From: Pseudomonadota bacterium | GTDB lineage: Bacteria; Pseudomonadota; Gammaproteobacteria; Burkholderiales; SG8-39 | Direction of reading: 5' to 3' | DNA length: 5,252 nt | Assembly: GCA_021848555.1 (NCBI GenBank) | Contig: JAJZUN010000253.1 | Location: 1-5,252, forward strand | Part shown: piece after piece, positions 1-5,252 of the stretch | Numbering within the stretch: position 1 is the first letter of the stretch | Layout of the letters: each line of letters begins with the position of its first letter | Made by a program: the position numbers and the translations under genes | The notes under the pieces: model-generated | Seen by the model: only the letters and a program-made list of their open reading frames with translations | Databases searched by the model: none | What the model was told of the DNA's origin: nothing

Positions 1-98
1 TCCAGGGTATCGTGCTCGTGACCTCGGCGGTCTACGTGCTCATCAATCTCGTAATCGACCTGCTCTACACCGTGTTCGATCCGCGCATCCGCTATTGA
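1..98 (+). CDS. Peptide/nickel-type ABC transporter permease, DppB/OppB-like (C-terminal fragment)
   Basis: Only the last 31 codons are present, read from base 3 to the TGA at 96-98; the start lies upstream of the window. The fragment is one hydrophobic membrane segment (roughly VLVTSAVYVLINLVIDLLY) followed by FDPRIRY and the stop. The ending DPRIRY, directly after the last transmembrane helix, is the usual tail of DppB/OppB-family inner-membrane permeases. The gene order behind it (permease C, ATPase D, ATPase F) supports this. It would pair with the next permease to form the translocation channel. The downstream permease starts 9 bases after the stop, and its Shine-Dalgarno overlaps this stop codon. 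The family call is fairly safe; the substrate cannot be judged from this fragment. Confidence 0.85.
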   Translation, partial: QGIVLVTSAVYVLINLVIDLLYTVFDPRIRY

Positions 99-100
99 GG
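97..100 (+). promoter_or_regulatory. Shine-Dalgarno (GAGG) of permease C, overlapping the upstream stop codon
   Basis: GAGG lies 7 bases before the ATG at 108. Its first two bases are the last two of the TGA stop of permease B. This fixes the start at 108 and suggests translational coupling of the two permeases. Confidence 0.6.
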
Positions 101-107
101 CAGCCGC

Positions 108-989
108 ATGTCCGTCACGCTCGCCCAGCTCGAACTGCGACTCGCGTCTTCCAGCCGCAGGCCGTGGCTCGGTTTCGTCCGACGCCATCCTCTGCTGGTG
201 GTCGGAGCCGCCCTGCTGCTGGTGATGGCGGTCATTTCCCTCGCCGCGCCGTGGATCGCCACCCACGATCCGAGCAATATGCACGTGCTGCAGCGCTTGA
301 AAGGGCCTTCCGCCGATCATTATTTCGGCACCGACGCACTCGGTCGCGATGTTTTTTCGCGCACCCTCTGGGGCGGGCGCGTCTCGCTCGTCGTGGGCAT
401 CAGCGTTGCCCTGCTCGCGACCGGCATCGGCGTGCTGATCGGTATGGTCGCGGGTTTCAGCCGCCTCGCGGATGCGCTGATCATGCGCGTGATGGACGGC
501 ATGATGGCCATTCCCGGCATCCTCCTCGCGGTCGCGTTGATGACGCTGGTTCATGCCAGCATCGAAATGGTGGTAATCGCGATCGCCGTCCCTGAAATTC
601 CGCGTGTGGTGAGATTGGTTCGATCACTCGTGCTCATCGTCCGGGAGCAACCCTACATCCAGGCTGCCGAAGCGATAGGCACCCGCTTTCACTGGATATT
701 GCTGCGCCATGTGCTGCCGAACACGGTAACGCCGCTGATCGTGCAAGCCACGTTCATCTGCGCTTCCGCGGTGATCTTCGAGGCTTACCTGAGCTTCCTC
801 GGCGCCGGCACGCCGCCCGAAATACCGAGTTGGGGCAACATGATGGCCGAGGGGCGCTCTGTGGTGCAGCTCGCGTTCAACATCATTCTCTTCCCGGGCC
901 TATTCCTTGGCCTGGCTGTGCTTTCGATCAACCTTCTCGGCGACGGATTGCGCGACATGCTCGATCCGAAGATCGCACGCCGGCTGTAA
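108..989 (+). CDS. Peptide/nickel-type ABC transporter permease, DppC/OppC-like
   Basis: This is a 293-residue inner-membrane permease, the usual length for DppC/OppC. The N-terminus is a short Arg-rich cytoplasmic stretch (about 1-27), then a first membrane helix at about 28-50. A periplasmic segment with the family hallmark [13 protein letters not shown] (73-85) follows. Further hydrophobic segments lie at about 92-117, 132-160, 207-231 and 255-278. The EAA-type cytoplasmic loop that docks on the ATPases is at about 185-205 ([20 protein letters not shown]). [18 protein letters not shown] (228-245) and the ending [11 protein letters not shown] (278-288) are also typical of the family. The ATG at 108 has a well-placed GAGG. 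The gene should form the channel with the upstream permease and be powered by the two following ATPases. Peptides are the commonest cargo, but nickel, opines and glutathione are known for relatives, so no symbol is given. Confidence 0.93.
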   Translation: MSVTLAQLELRLASSSRRPWLGFVRRHPLLVVGAALLLVMAVISLAAPWIATHDPSNMHVLQRLKGPSADHYFGTDALGRDVFSRTLWGGRVSLVVGISVALLATGIGVLIGMVAGFSRLADALIMRVMDGMMAIPGILLAVALMTLVHASIEMVVIAIAVPEIPRVVRLVRSLVLIVREQPYIQAAEAIGTRFHWILLRHVLPNTVTPLIVQATFICASAVIFEAYLSFLGAGTPPEIPSWGNMMAEGRSVVQLAFNIILFPGLFLGLAVLSINLLGDGLRDMLDPKIARRL

Positions 990-992
990 GGG
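988..992 (+). promoter_or_regulatory. Shine-Dalgarno (AAGGG) deciding the GTG start of ATPase D
   Basis: AAGGG sits 7 bases before the GTG at 1000 and begins inside the TAA stop of permease C (987-989). It favours the GTG start over the in-frame ATG at 907, which would overlap permease C by more than 80 bases and add a non-conserved leader. Confidence 0.65.
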
Positions 993-999
993 CAAGACG

Positions 1000-2025
1000 G
1001 TGAACCCTGCGCCGAACCGGAACGCCGGCTCCCACCCGGTTCTCGAGGTCGAAAATCTGAAGGTCTATTTTGTCAGCCGCGACGGCATCGTCCGCGCCGT
1101 CGACGGCGTGTCGTTCTCCTTGGACGAGGGAGAGACGCTGGGTGTCGTCGGCGAATCCGGCTGCGGCAAGAGCGTCAGCGCGATGTCGGTGTTGCGGCTC
1201 ATTCCGTCGCCGCCGTCGGTAGTCGCTGGCGGCGAGATCCGCTACCGCGGCACCGATTTGCTCAAGGTCAGCGAGCAACGCATGCGCGACATCCGCGGCA
1301 ACGAGATCTCGATGATCTTCCAGGACCCGATGACCTCGCTCAACCCGGTACTCACCATCGGCGAGCAGATCGCGGAAACAGTGACCTTGCATCAGAAGCT
1401 GGGCAGGAAGGCGGCACGGGAACGGGCGGTGGAAATGCTGCGCCTGGTGAATATTTCCGAGCCGCTACGGCGCGCCGGCGAATATCCGCATCAGTTCTCC
1501 GGCGGCATGCGGCAACGGGCGATGATCGCGCTGGCGCTGGCGTGCAATCCCAAGGTGCTGCTCGCCGACGAGCCGACCACCGCACTCGACGTCACGATCC
1601 AGGCGCAGATCATCGACCTCATGCTGAAACTCAAGCAGGAGCTGGGCACAGCCATCGTCATGATCACTCATGATCTAGGCATTATCGCCGAGACCTGTGC
1701 ACGGGTGATCGTGATGTACGCAGGACGCAAGGTCGAGGAGGCCGGGGTGACACAACTGTTCGAGGCGCCGCTTCATCCCTATACGCAAGGGCTGCTGGCG
1801 TCGATTCCGAAGCTAGACCCCGTGCGCGGAGCGCATCGTGCCTCGCGGCCGCGGCTCGCGGAGATTCCCGGCATGGTGCCTTCGCTCAAGGGCGAGCTGA
1901 AAGGATGCGCTTTTGCGCCGCGCTGCCCCAAGGCGACGACGTTCTGCCGCGAGACAGCGCCGCAACTCGCGGAACACCGCGGCGGGCACCTGGTGGCGTG
2001 CTGGGAAGCAGGGAAGGGCGCGTAA
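1000..2025 (+). CDS. Dipeptide/oligopeptide-type ABC transporter ATP-binding protein, DppD/OppD-like
   Basis: This is a 341-residue cytoplasmic ATPase that energises the importer. Numbered from the GTG start: Walker A GESGCGKS at 51-58, Q-loop glutamine 108 in IFQDP, ABC signature FSGGMRQR at 166-173, Walker B LLADEP at 187-192 with catalytic Glu191, D-loop ALD at 195-197, and switch histidine 224 in ITHD. The nucleotide domain is followed by the oligopeptide/dipeptide C-terminal extension: HPYTQGLL (259-266), then a cysteine set at 303, 309, 316 and 334. In some relatives such cysteines hold an iron-sulfur cluster. MTSLNP (111-116) and EPTTALDVT (191-199) are typical of the D subunit rather than F. 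It starts 10 bases after permease C and overlaps the next gene by one base (TAATG). The annotated start is a GTG; the upstream reading frame is open but unlikely to be translated. Confidence 0.93.
   Translation: MNPAPNRNAGSHPVLEVENLKVYFVSRDGIVRAVDGVSFSLDEGETLGVVGESGCGKSVSAMSVLRLIPSPPSVVAGGEIRYRGTDLLKVSEQRMRDIRGNEISMIFQDPMTSLNPVLTIGEQIAETVTLHQKLGRKAARERAVEMLRLVNISEPLRRAGEYPHQFSGGMRQRAMIALALACNPKVLLADEPTTALDVTIQAQIIDLMLKLKQELGTAIVMITHDLGIIAETCARVIVMYAGRKVEEAGVTQLFEAPLHPYTQGLLASIPKLDPVRGAHRASRPRLAEIPGMVPSLKGELKGCAFAPRCPKATTFCRETAPQLAEHRGGHLVACWEAGKGA
2012..2017 (+). promoter_or_regulatory. Shine-Dalgarno (GGAAGG) of ATPase F
   Basis: GGAAGG lies 7 bases before the ATG at 2025, inside the last codons of ATPase D. 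It supports 2025 over earlier in-frame starts, which would fall deep inside the D gene. Confidence 0.6.
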
Positions 2026-3002
2026 TGGCAAATGCGAACGCTCCATTGCTCGAAGTGAGAGCGCTGAAGAAGCATTACCCGGTATCGGGTGGATTCTTCG
2101 GACAGGCGATAAGGCAGGTTCTCGCCGTGGACGGGATCTCGTTCACGCTCGCGCGCGCTGAGACGCTCGGTATCGTCGGCGAGTCCGGTTGCGGCAAGTC
2201 GACGGCGGCCAAGACGATCATGCGCCTGGTCGAGCCGACCAGCGGCCAGGTGCTGGTCGATGGGGTAGATATCACGGCGATGTCGAAAGCCCGGTTCCGA
2301 CCCCACCGGAAAGAAGTCCAGATTGTGTTCCAGGATCCGTATGCCTCGCTCAATCCGCGCATGACCTCGGGCGCCATCGTCGCCGAACCGCTGCGCAATT
2401 TCGGCGTCGGCAAGGTGGAGCGGGAAGCGCGCGTGCGCGAGTTGTTCGACCGCGTCGGGCTGCACAGCGAAGCCTTGCGCAAGTATCCGCATGAATTCTC
2501 CGGCGGCCAGCGCCAGCGCCTCGGCATCGCCCGCGCCCTGGCGCTCAAGCCGAAGCTGATCGTCTGTGACGAACCGGTCTCCGCTCTCGACGTGTCGATC
2601 CAGGCGCAGGTGATCAATCTGCTCATCGACCTGCAAAACGAGCTGGGGATTTCCTATCTCTTCGTCGCGCACGACCTGGCGGTGGTGCAGCATATCAGCG
2701 ACAGGGTCGCGGTGATGTACCTCGGACGGATCGTCGAGATCGGAGGCTGCGACAGCCTGTTCGCGGACCCGCGCCATCCGTACACCCAGGCGCTGCTGTC
2801 GGCGGTGCCGGTCCCGAATCCATCGGGCGTAAGCCGACGAGTCATTCTCAAGGGCGATGTGCCGAGCCCGATGTCGCCGCCGTCGGGGTGCCATTTCCAT
2901 ACGCGCTGCCCCTGCGCGATGGAGCGCTGCAAGCGGGAGGCGCCGCTGCTGCGCGATACCGGCACTGGGCGCCAGGTGGCTTGTCATCTCGATCCTTCCT
3001 GA
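2025..3002 (+). CDS. Dipeptide/oligopeptide-type ABC transporter ATP-binding protein, DppF/OppF-like
   Basis: This is a 325-residue partner of the preceding ATPase; the two are expected to form the cytoplasmic ATP-hydrolysing heterodimer. Motifs: N-terminal LLEVRALKKHYPV (8-20) with the FFG insert (24-26) common in F subunits, Walker [10 protein letters not shown] at 52-60, Q-loop Gln103 in VFQDP, YASLNPRM (106-113), signature FSGGQRQR at 158-165, Walker B LIVCDEP at 178-184 with Glu183, and switch His216 in VAHD. The C-terminal extension has HPYTQALLSAVP (251-262) and cysteines 289, 295, 302 and 320, with an additional Cys297. Their spacing matches that in the D subunit exactly. Its start overlaps the D stop by one base, a common coupling arrangement. 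All catalytic residues are present, so it should be active. Confidence 0.94.
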   Translation: MANANAPLLEVRALKKHYPVSGGFFGQAIRQVLAVDGISFTLARAETLGIVGESGCGKSTAAKTIMRLVEPTSGQVLVDGVDITAMSKARFRPHRKEVQIVFQDPYASLNPRMTSGAIVAEPLRNFGVGKVEREARVRELFDRVGLHSEALRKYPHEFSGGQRQRLGIARALALKPKLIVCDEPVSALDVSIQAQVINLLIDLQNELGISYLFVAHDLAVVQHISDRVAVMYLGRIVEIGGCDSLFADPRHPYTQALLSAVPVPNPSGVSRRVILKGDVPSPMSPPSGCHFHTRCPCAMERCKREAPLLRDTGTGRQVACHLDPS

Positions 3003-3005
3003 GGG
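3001..3005 (+). promoter_or_regulatory. Shine-Dalgarno (GAGGG) linking ATPase F to the first PLP enzyme
   Basis: GAGGG begins inside the TGA stop of ATPase F (3000-3002) and lies 7 bases before the ATG at 3013. It fixes that start and joins the transporter genes to the enzyme genes at the translational level. Confidence 0.65.
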
Positions 3006-3012
3006 CGCGAAT

Positions 3013-4179
3013 ATGAAATGGTTCTACCGTTGTCACAGCTGCGGAGCAAGGTACGATATTGTTCCCGGCCGATATCTCTGCGATTCCTGTGCCATGCGGC
3101 AGGAAAAGGACCGGCCGCTTGAAGGCGTGCTCGAAGCGGAATGGGAAGGCGAGCCTGATCCCCGTGCGATTCCATTGCCGGTCGAGGAGGAGTGGTTTCC
3201 TTCCATACCGGTCGGGAACACGCCGCTTTGGTCACCCTTGCGCCTCAGGGACGAACTTGGCGCTCCCAATTTGTGGATCAAGGACGATACCTGCAATCCT
3301 TCAGGCTCGTCCAAGGATCGGGCATCATTCCTGGTCGCGGCTTTCGCCAGAAAGCATGGCCTCAGGGAGGTAGTTCTCGCCTCCACGGGCAACGCGGCCT
3401 CGAGCATGGCTGCGGTGGGTGCCGCGGCCGGCCTGCGCGTCAAGGTATTCCTTCCGGCGAAGGCTCCGCTCGCCAAGCGCATTCAGGTCCTGCAATACGG
3501 TGCCGAACTCATCACCGTGGACGGGACCTATGACCAGGCGTATGAGCTGTCGCTCGAATATTCGAACAGGACGGGCTCTCTCTCGCGCAACACGGCCTAC
3601 AACCCCCTTACCATCGAAGGGAAGAAAACCGTTGCGTTCGAAATCGCCGAAGACTTGATCAAGGCCGGAGCGGGCGCCCCGGACCATGTATTCGTTCCGG
3701 TGGGTGACGGTGTTATTCTTGCGGGCGTATACCGGGGATTCGAAAACCTTCTCAGGCTGGGAAGAATTCGCCACATGCCCACCATCTGGGCCTGCCAGGC
3801 GGAAGGATCGAGCGGCATTGCGCGCGCGTTTGCTGCGCCTCAGTCCGGGAAGGATGCCTTTGGCGACCCTATCCCATCCAATACGATAGCCGATTCCATT
3901 TCAGTCGACGTTCCCCGGAACGGCCTGCACGCCTTGGCCAAACTCAGAAAATACGGCGGCAAGGCGGTCGTCGTTTCGGACGCCGAGATCCTTTCCGCCC
4001 AGAAAACGCTCTCATCCGGTTCTGGCCTTTTCGCCGAACCGTCTTCGAGCGCCGCCTTCGCAGGCTGGCTCAAGGCGCGGGAATCCGTGCCTGCAGCGCA
4101 AACATGCATATTGCTCATTACCGGCTCCGGTTTGAAGGACATCAAAGCCGCGGCGCTGGGATTGGGACTGGAAGATTGA
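3013..4179 (+). CDS. Threonine-synthase-like PLP-dependent enzyme with N-terminal zinc ribbon
   Basis: This is a 388-residue, probably cytoplasmic enzyme of PLP fold type II. The N-terminus has a zinc-ribbon pattern, Cys7-x2-Cys10 and Cys23-x2-Cys26, as in the longer archaeal/cyanobacterial-type threonine synthases. After an acidic linker (about 31-60) comes the catalytic core: VGNTPLW (67-73), the Schiff-base Lys101 in SGSSKDRAS, cofactor/substrate loop STGN (124-127), phosphate-binding loop VGDG (230-233), FAEPSSSAAFAG (340-351), and TGSGLKD (370-376) near the pyridine-ring site. Threonine synthase makes threonine from O-phosphohomoserine. However, no homoserine genes are nearby, and the VGDG loop differs from the GNxGN-type loop I associate with housekeeping ThrC. 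A paralogue with another substrate is therefore likely; cysteate synthase and other beta/gamma-replacement or elimination enzymes are possible. The start at 3013 is chosen because the zinc ribbon begins there and a good GAGGG precedes it. The family call is strong; the reaction is unknown. Confidence 0.88.
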   Translation: MKWFYRCHSCGARYDIVPGRYLCDSCAMRQEKDRPLEGVLEAEWEGEPDPRAIPLPVEEEWFPSIPVGNTPLWSPLRLRDELGAPNLWIKDDTCNPSGSSKDRASFLVAAFARKHGLREVVLASTGNAASSMAAVGAAAGLRVKVFLPAKAPLAKRIQVLQYGAELITVDGTYDQAYELSLEYSNRTGSLSRNTAYNPLTIEGKKTVAFEIAEDLIKAGAGAPDHVFVPVGDGVILAGVYRGFENLLRLGRIRHMPTIWACQAEGSSGIARAFAAPQSGKDAFGDPIPSNTIADSISVDVPRNGLHALAKLRKYGGKAVVVSDAEILSAQKTLSSGSGLFAEPSSSAAFAGWLKARESVPAAQTCILLITGSGLKDIKAAALGLGLED

Positions 4180-4187
4180 AATTACCT

Positions 4188-4191
4188 GGAG
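4188..4191 (+). promoter_or_regulatory. Shine-Dalgarno (GGAG) of the second PLP enzyme
   Basis: GGAG is 7 bases before the ATG at 4199, in the 19-base gap after the first PLP gene. This is the only junction in the window where the Shine-Dalgarno neither touches a stop codon nor lies within the upstream gene. The gap shows no hairpin that could be a terminator. Confidence 0.6.
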
Positions 4192-4198
4192 ACCTACG

Positions 4199-5252
4199 AT
4201 GATCGACCTGAAAATCAACGAAGCACAGCGGAAGAAAAACATCCAACGCTGCAGGGAAAAAGGGATCATCCTCCCCACCTATGCGCAGATGTGCGACCCG
4301 GCAAAGATTCCCGACACGGTAAAAAAGGAGCTGGCGGGAATCGGTCTGTGGGACGTGCATCCCAGGAACCTGTTTCGCATCAATTGGCATAACGAGCCCG
4401 TCGAAAGAGGGGGCGGATTCGGCGGCGTCAATTTCGTCGAACTGCCGCGCGCCATCACGGGCACCAAGGCGAGGATCGTCGGCATCGCGGGCAAATGGTT
4501 TCCGACCGGAGCGCACAAGGTAGGGCCGGCTATTTCCTGTCTCCTGCCCGAGCTCGTGACCGGACGCTTCGACCCCGCCACCAAAAAAGCGGTCTGGCCG
4601 AGCACAGGGAATTATTGCCGCGGCGGCGCCTACATATCCCGTCTGCTTTCCTGTCCCTCGGTCGCAATCCTGCCGGAAGCAATGTCAAAAGAGCGTTTCG
4701 AATGGCTCAGGACGATGGCCGAAGAAGTCATCGCAACGCCGGGCTGCGAATCCAACGTAAAGGAAATCTTCGACAAGTGCATCGAACTCGAACGCACGCG
4801 CCCCGACGCAGTTATTTTCAACCAGTTCGACCAGCTTCCCAATTCCCTCTGGCACTACAACGTGACCGGGCCGGCCATGGAGGAAGTGTTCAGGAAGATC
4901 GCGAAGCCCGGTGGTTCGGTTGCAGGCGCAGTCCTTGCCTCTGGTTCCGCCGGAACGATGGCGGCAGGATCCTATCTTCGCGACACTTTCCCGGGGGCAA
5001 AGGTAGGCGTGGCTGAAGCCCTGCAGTGCCCGACTATCCTGGAGAACGGCTTCGGTGATCACCGCATAGAAGGCATAGGCGACAAACATATCCCCTGGAT
5101 CCACAATATGCGGGAAACCGACGCAGCAATCGGCATCGACGACGAACTGCCGATTCGTTTTATCCGTCTCTTCAATGAAGTCGTCGGCAAGAAAACACTG
5201 GCCGAAAACGGAGCCAGCAAGGAGGTTCTCGACAAACTCGAATGGATGGGAA
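4199..5252 (+). CDS. PLP-dependent enzyme, cysteine-synthase-like fold type II, N-terminally extended (3' truncated by window)
   Basis: There are 351 complete codons with no stop before the window end, so the C-terminus is missing. The core follows cysteine synthase motif by motif: NFVELPR (78-84), Schiff-base Lys107 in FPTGAHKVGP, STGN (135-138), PEAMSKERFEWL (159-170), NQFDQLPN (208-215) and HYNVTGP (219-225), phosphate loop GSAGT (249-253), and HRIEGIGDKHIP (288-299). Two things are odd. About 68 residues precede the point where CysK normally begins. The lysine motif reads TGAHK, recalling tryptophan synthase beta, rather than the SxKDR form of CysK. Several cysteines are present (18, 32, 114, 140, 152, 183, 194, 277), with Cys140 right after the STGN loop. 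I do not recognise a characterised enzyme. It is probably an amino-acid lyase, synthase or dehydratase working with the preceding PLP enzyme; the substrate is unknown. The start is supported by the GGAG. Confidence 0.85.
   Translation, partial: MIDLKINEAQRKKNIQRCREKGIILPTYAQMCDPAKIPDTVKKELAGIGLWDVHPRNLFRINWHNEPVERGGGFGGVNFVELPRAITGTKARIVGIAGKWFPTGAHKVGPAISCLLPELVTGRFDPATKKAVWPSTGNYCRGGAYISRLLSCPSVAILPEAMSKERFEWLRTMAEEVIATPGCESNVKEIFDKCIELERTRPDAVIFNQFDQLPNSLWHYNVTGPAMEEVFRKIAKPGGSVAGAVLASGSAGTMAAGSYLRDTFPGAKVGVAEALQCPTILENGFGDHRIEGIGDKHIPWIHNMRETDAAIGIDDELPIRFIRLFNEVVGKKTLAENGASKEVLDKLEWMG

Noticed and set aside
907..999. Upstream extension of ATPase D to the ATG at 907
   Set aside because: It would overlap permease C by more than 80 bases, adds a Cys/Arg-rich leader not seen in the family, and the GTG at 1000 has a good Shine-Dalgarno.
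1779..2987. A 402-codon open frame on the minus strand opposite ATPase D and F
   Set aside because: It lies opposite two clearly conserved ATPases, has low-complexity His/Arg-rich content with no recognisable motif, and is the expected shadow of high-GC codon bias.
2857..3012. Upstream extension of the threonine-synthase-like gene into ATPase F
   Set aside because: The added residues are an Arg/Ala-rich out-of-frame read of ATPase F; the zinc ribbon begins right at the ATG at 3013, which has GAGGG before it.
3013..4179. Housekeeping threonine synthase (thrC)
   Set aside because: Family motifs fit, but the VGDG loop and the transporter context do not point to homoserine metabolism, so no symbol was given.
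4180..4198. Possible terminator or promoter between the two PLP genes
   Set aside because: The 19-base gap has no inverted repeat or T-run and is filled largely by the Shine-Dalgarno.
4199..5252. Tryptophan synthase beta chain or cysteine synthase proper
   Set aside because: TGAHK resembles TrpB, but the rest follows CysK, while the lysine motif and the long N-terminus do not fit CysK. Neither name is safe.

Overview
The window is a gene-dense, single-strand stretch of bacterial DNA. Six genes all lie on the + strand with gaps of 9, 10, -1 (overlap), 10 and 19 bases, so it reads as part of one operon. Both the first and the last gene are cut by the window edges. The high GC content, the heavy use of C/G-ending codons and the Shine-Dalgarno-led starts suggest a Gram-negative, probably proteobacterial host. 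That placement is inference; there is no rRNA or other taxonomic marker here.

Region 1 (1-3002) is the membrane and energising part of a peptide/nickel-type (Dpp/Opp) ABC importer in the classic order: permease B (3' end only), permease C, ATPase D, ATPase F. Both ATPases carry every expected nucleotide-binding motif and a C-terminal four-cysteine segment with identical spacing. The periplasmic substrate-binding protein is not in the window and probably lies upstream of permease B. The sequence does not reveal the substrate.

Region 2 (3013-5252) holds two different fold-type II pyridoxal-phosphate (PLP) enzymes. The first is a threonine-synthase-like protein with an N-terminal CxxC...CxxC zinc ribbon. 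The second, cut by the window end, has a cysteine-synthase-type core with about 68 extra N-terminal residues and an unusual TrpB-like lysine motif (TGAHK). Neither sits beside threonine- or cysteine-biosynthesis genes.

The most plausible reading is an uptake-and-metabolism operon: the importer brings in a peptide or amino-acid-like compound and the PLP pair processes it, perhaps by beta/gamma elimination or replacement. The PLP genes look lower in GC than the transporter genes, so the two halves may have different histories. No promoter, terminator, RNA gene, mobile element, repeat or CRISPR array was seen, and there is no gene-free stretch longer than 19 bases.
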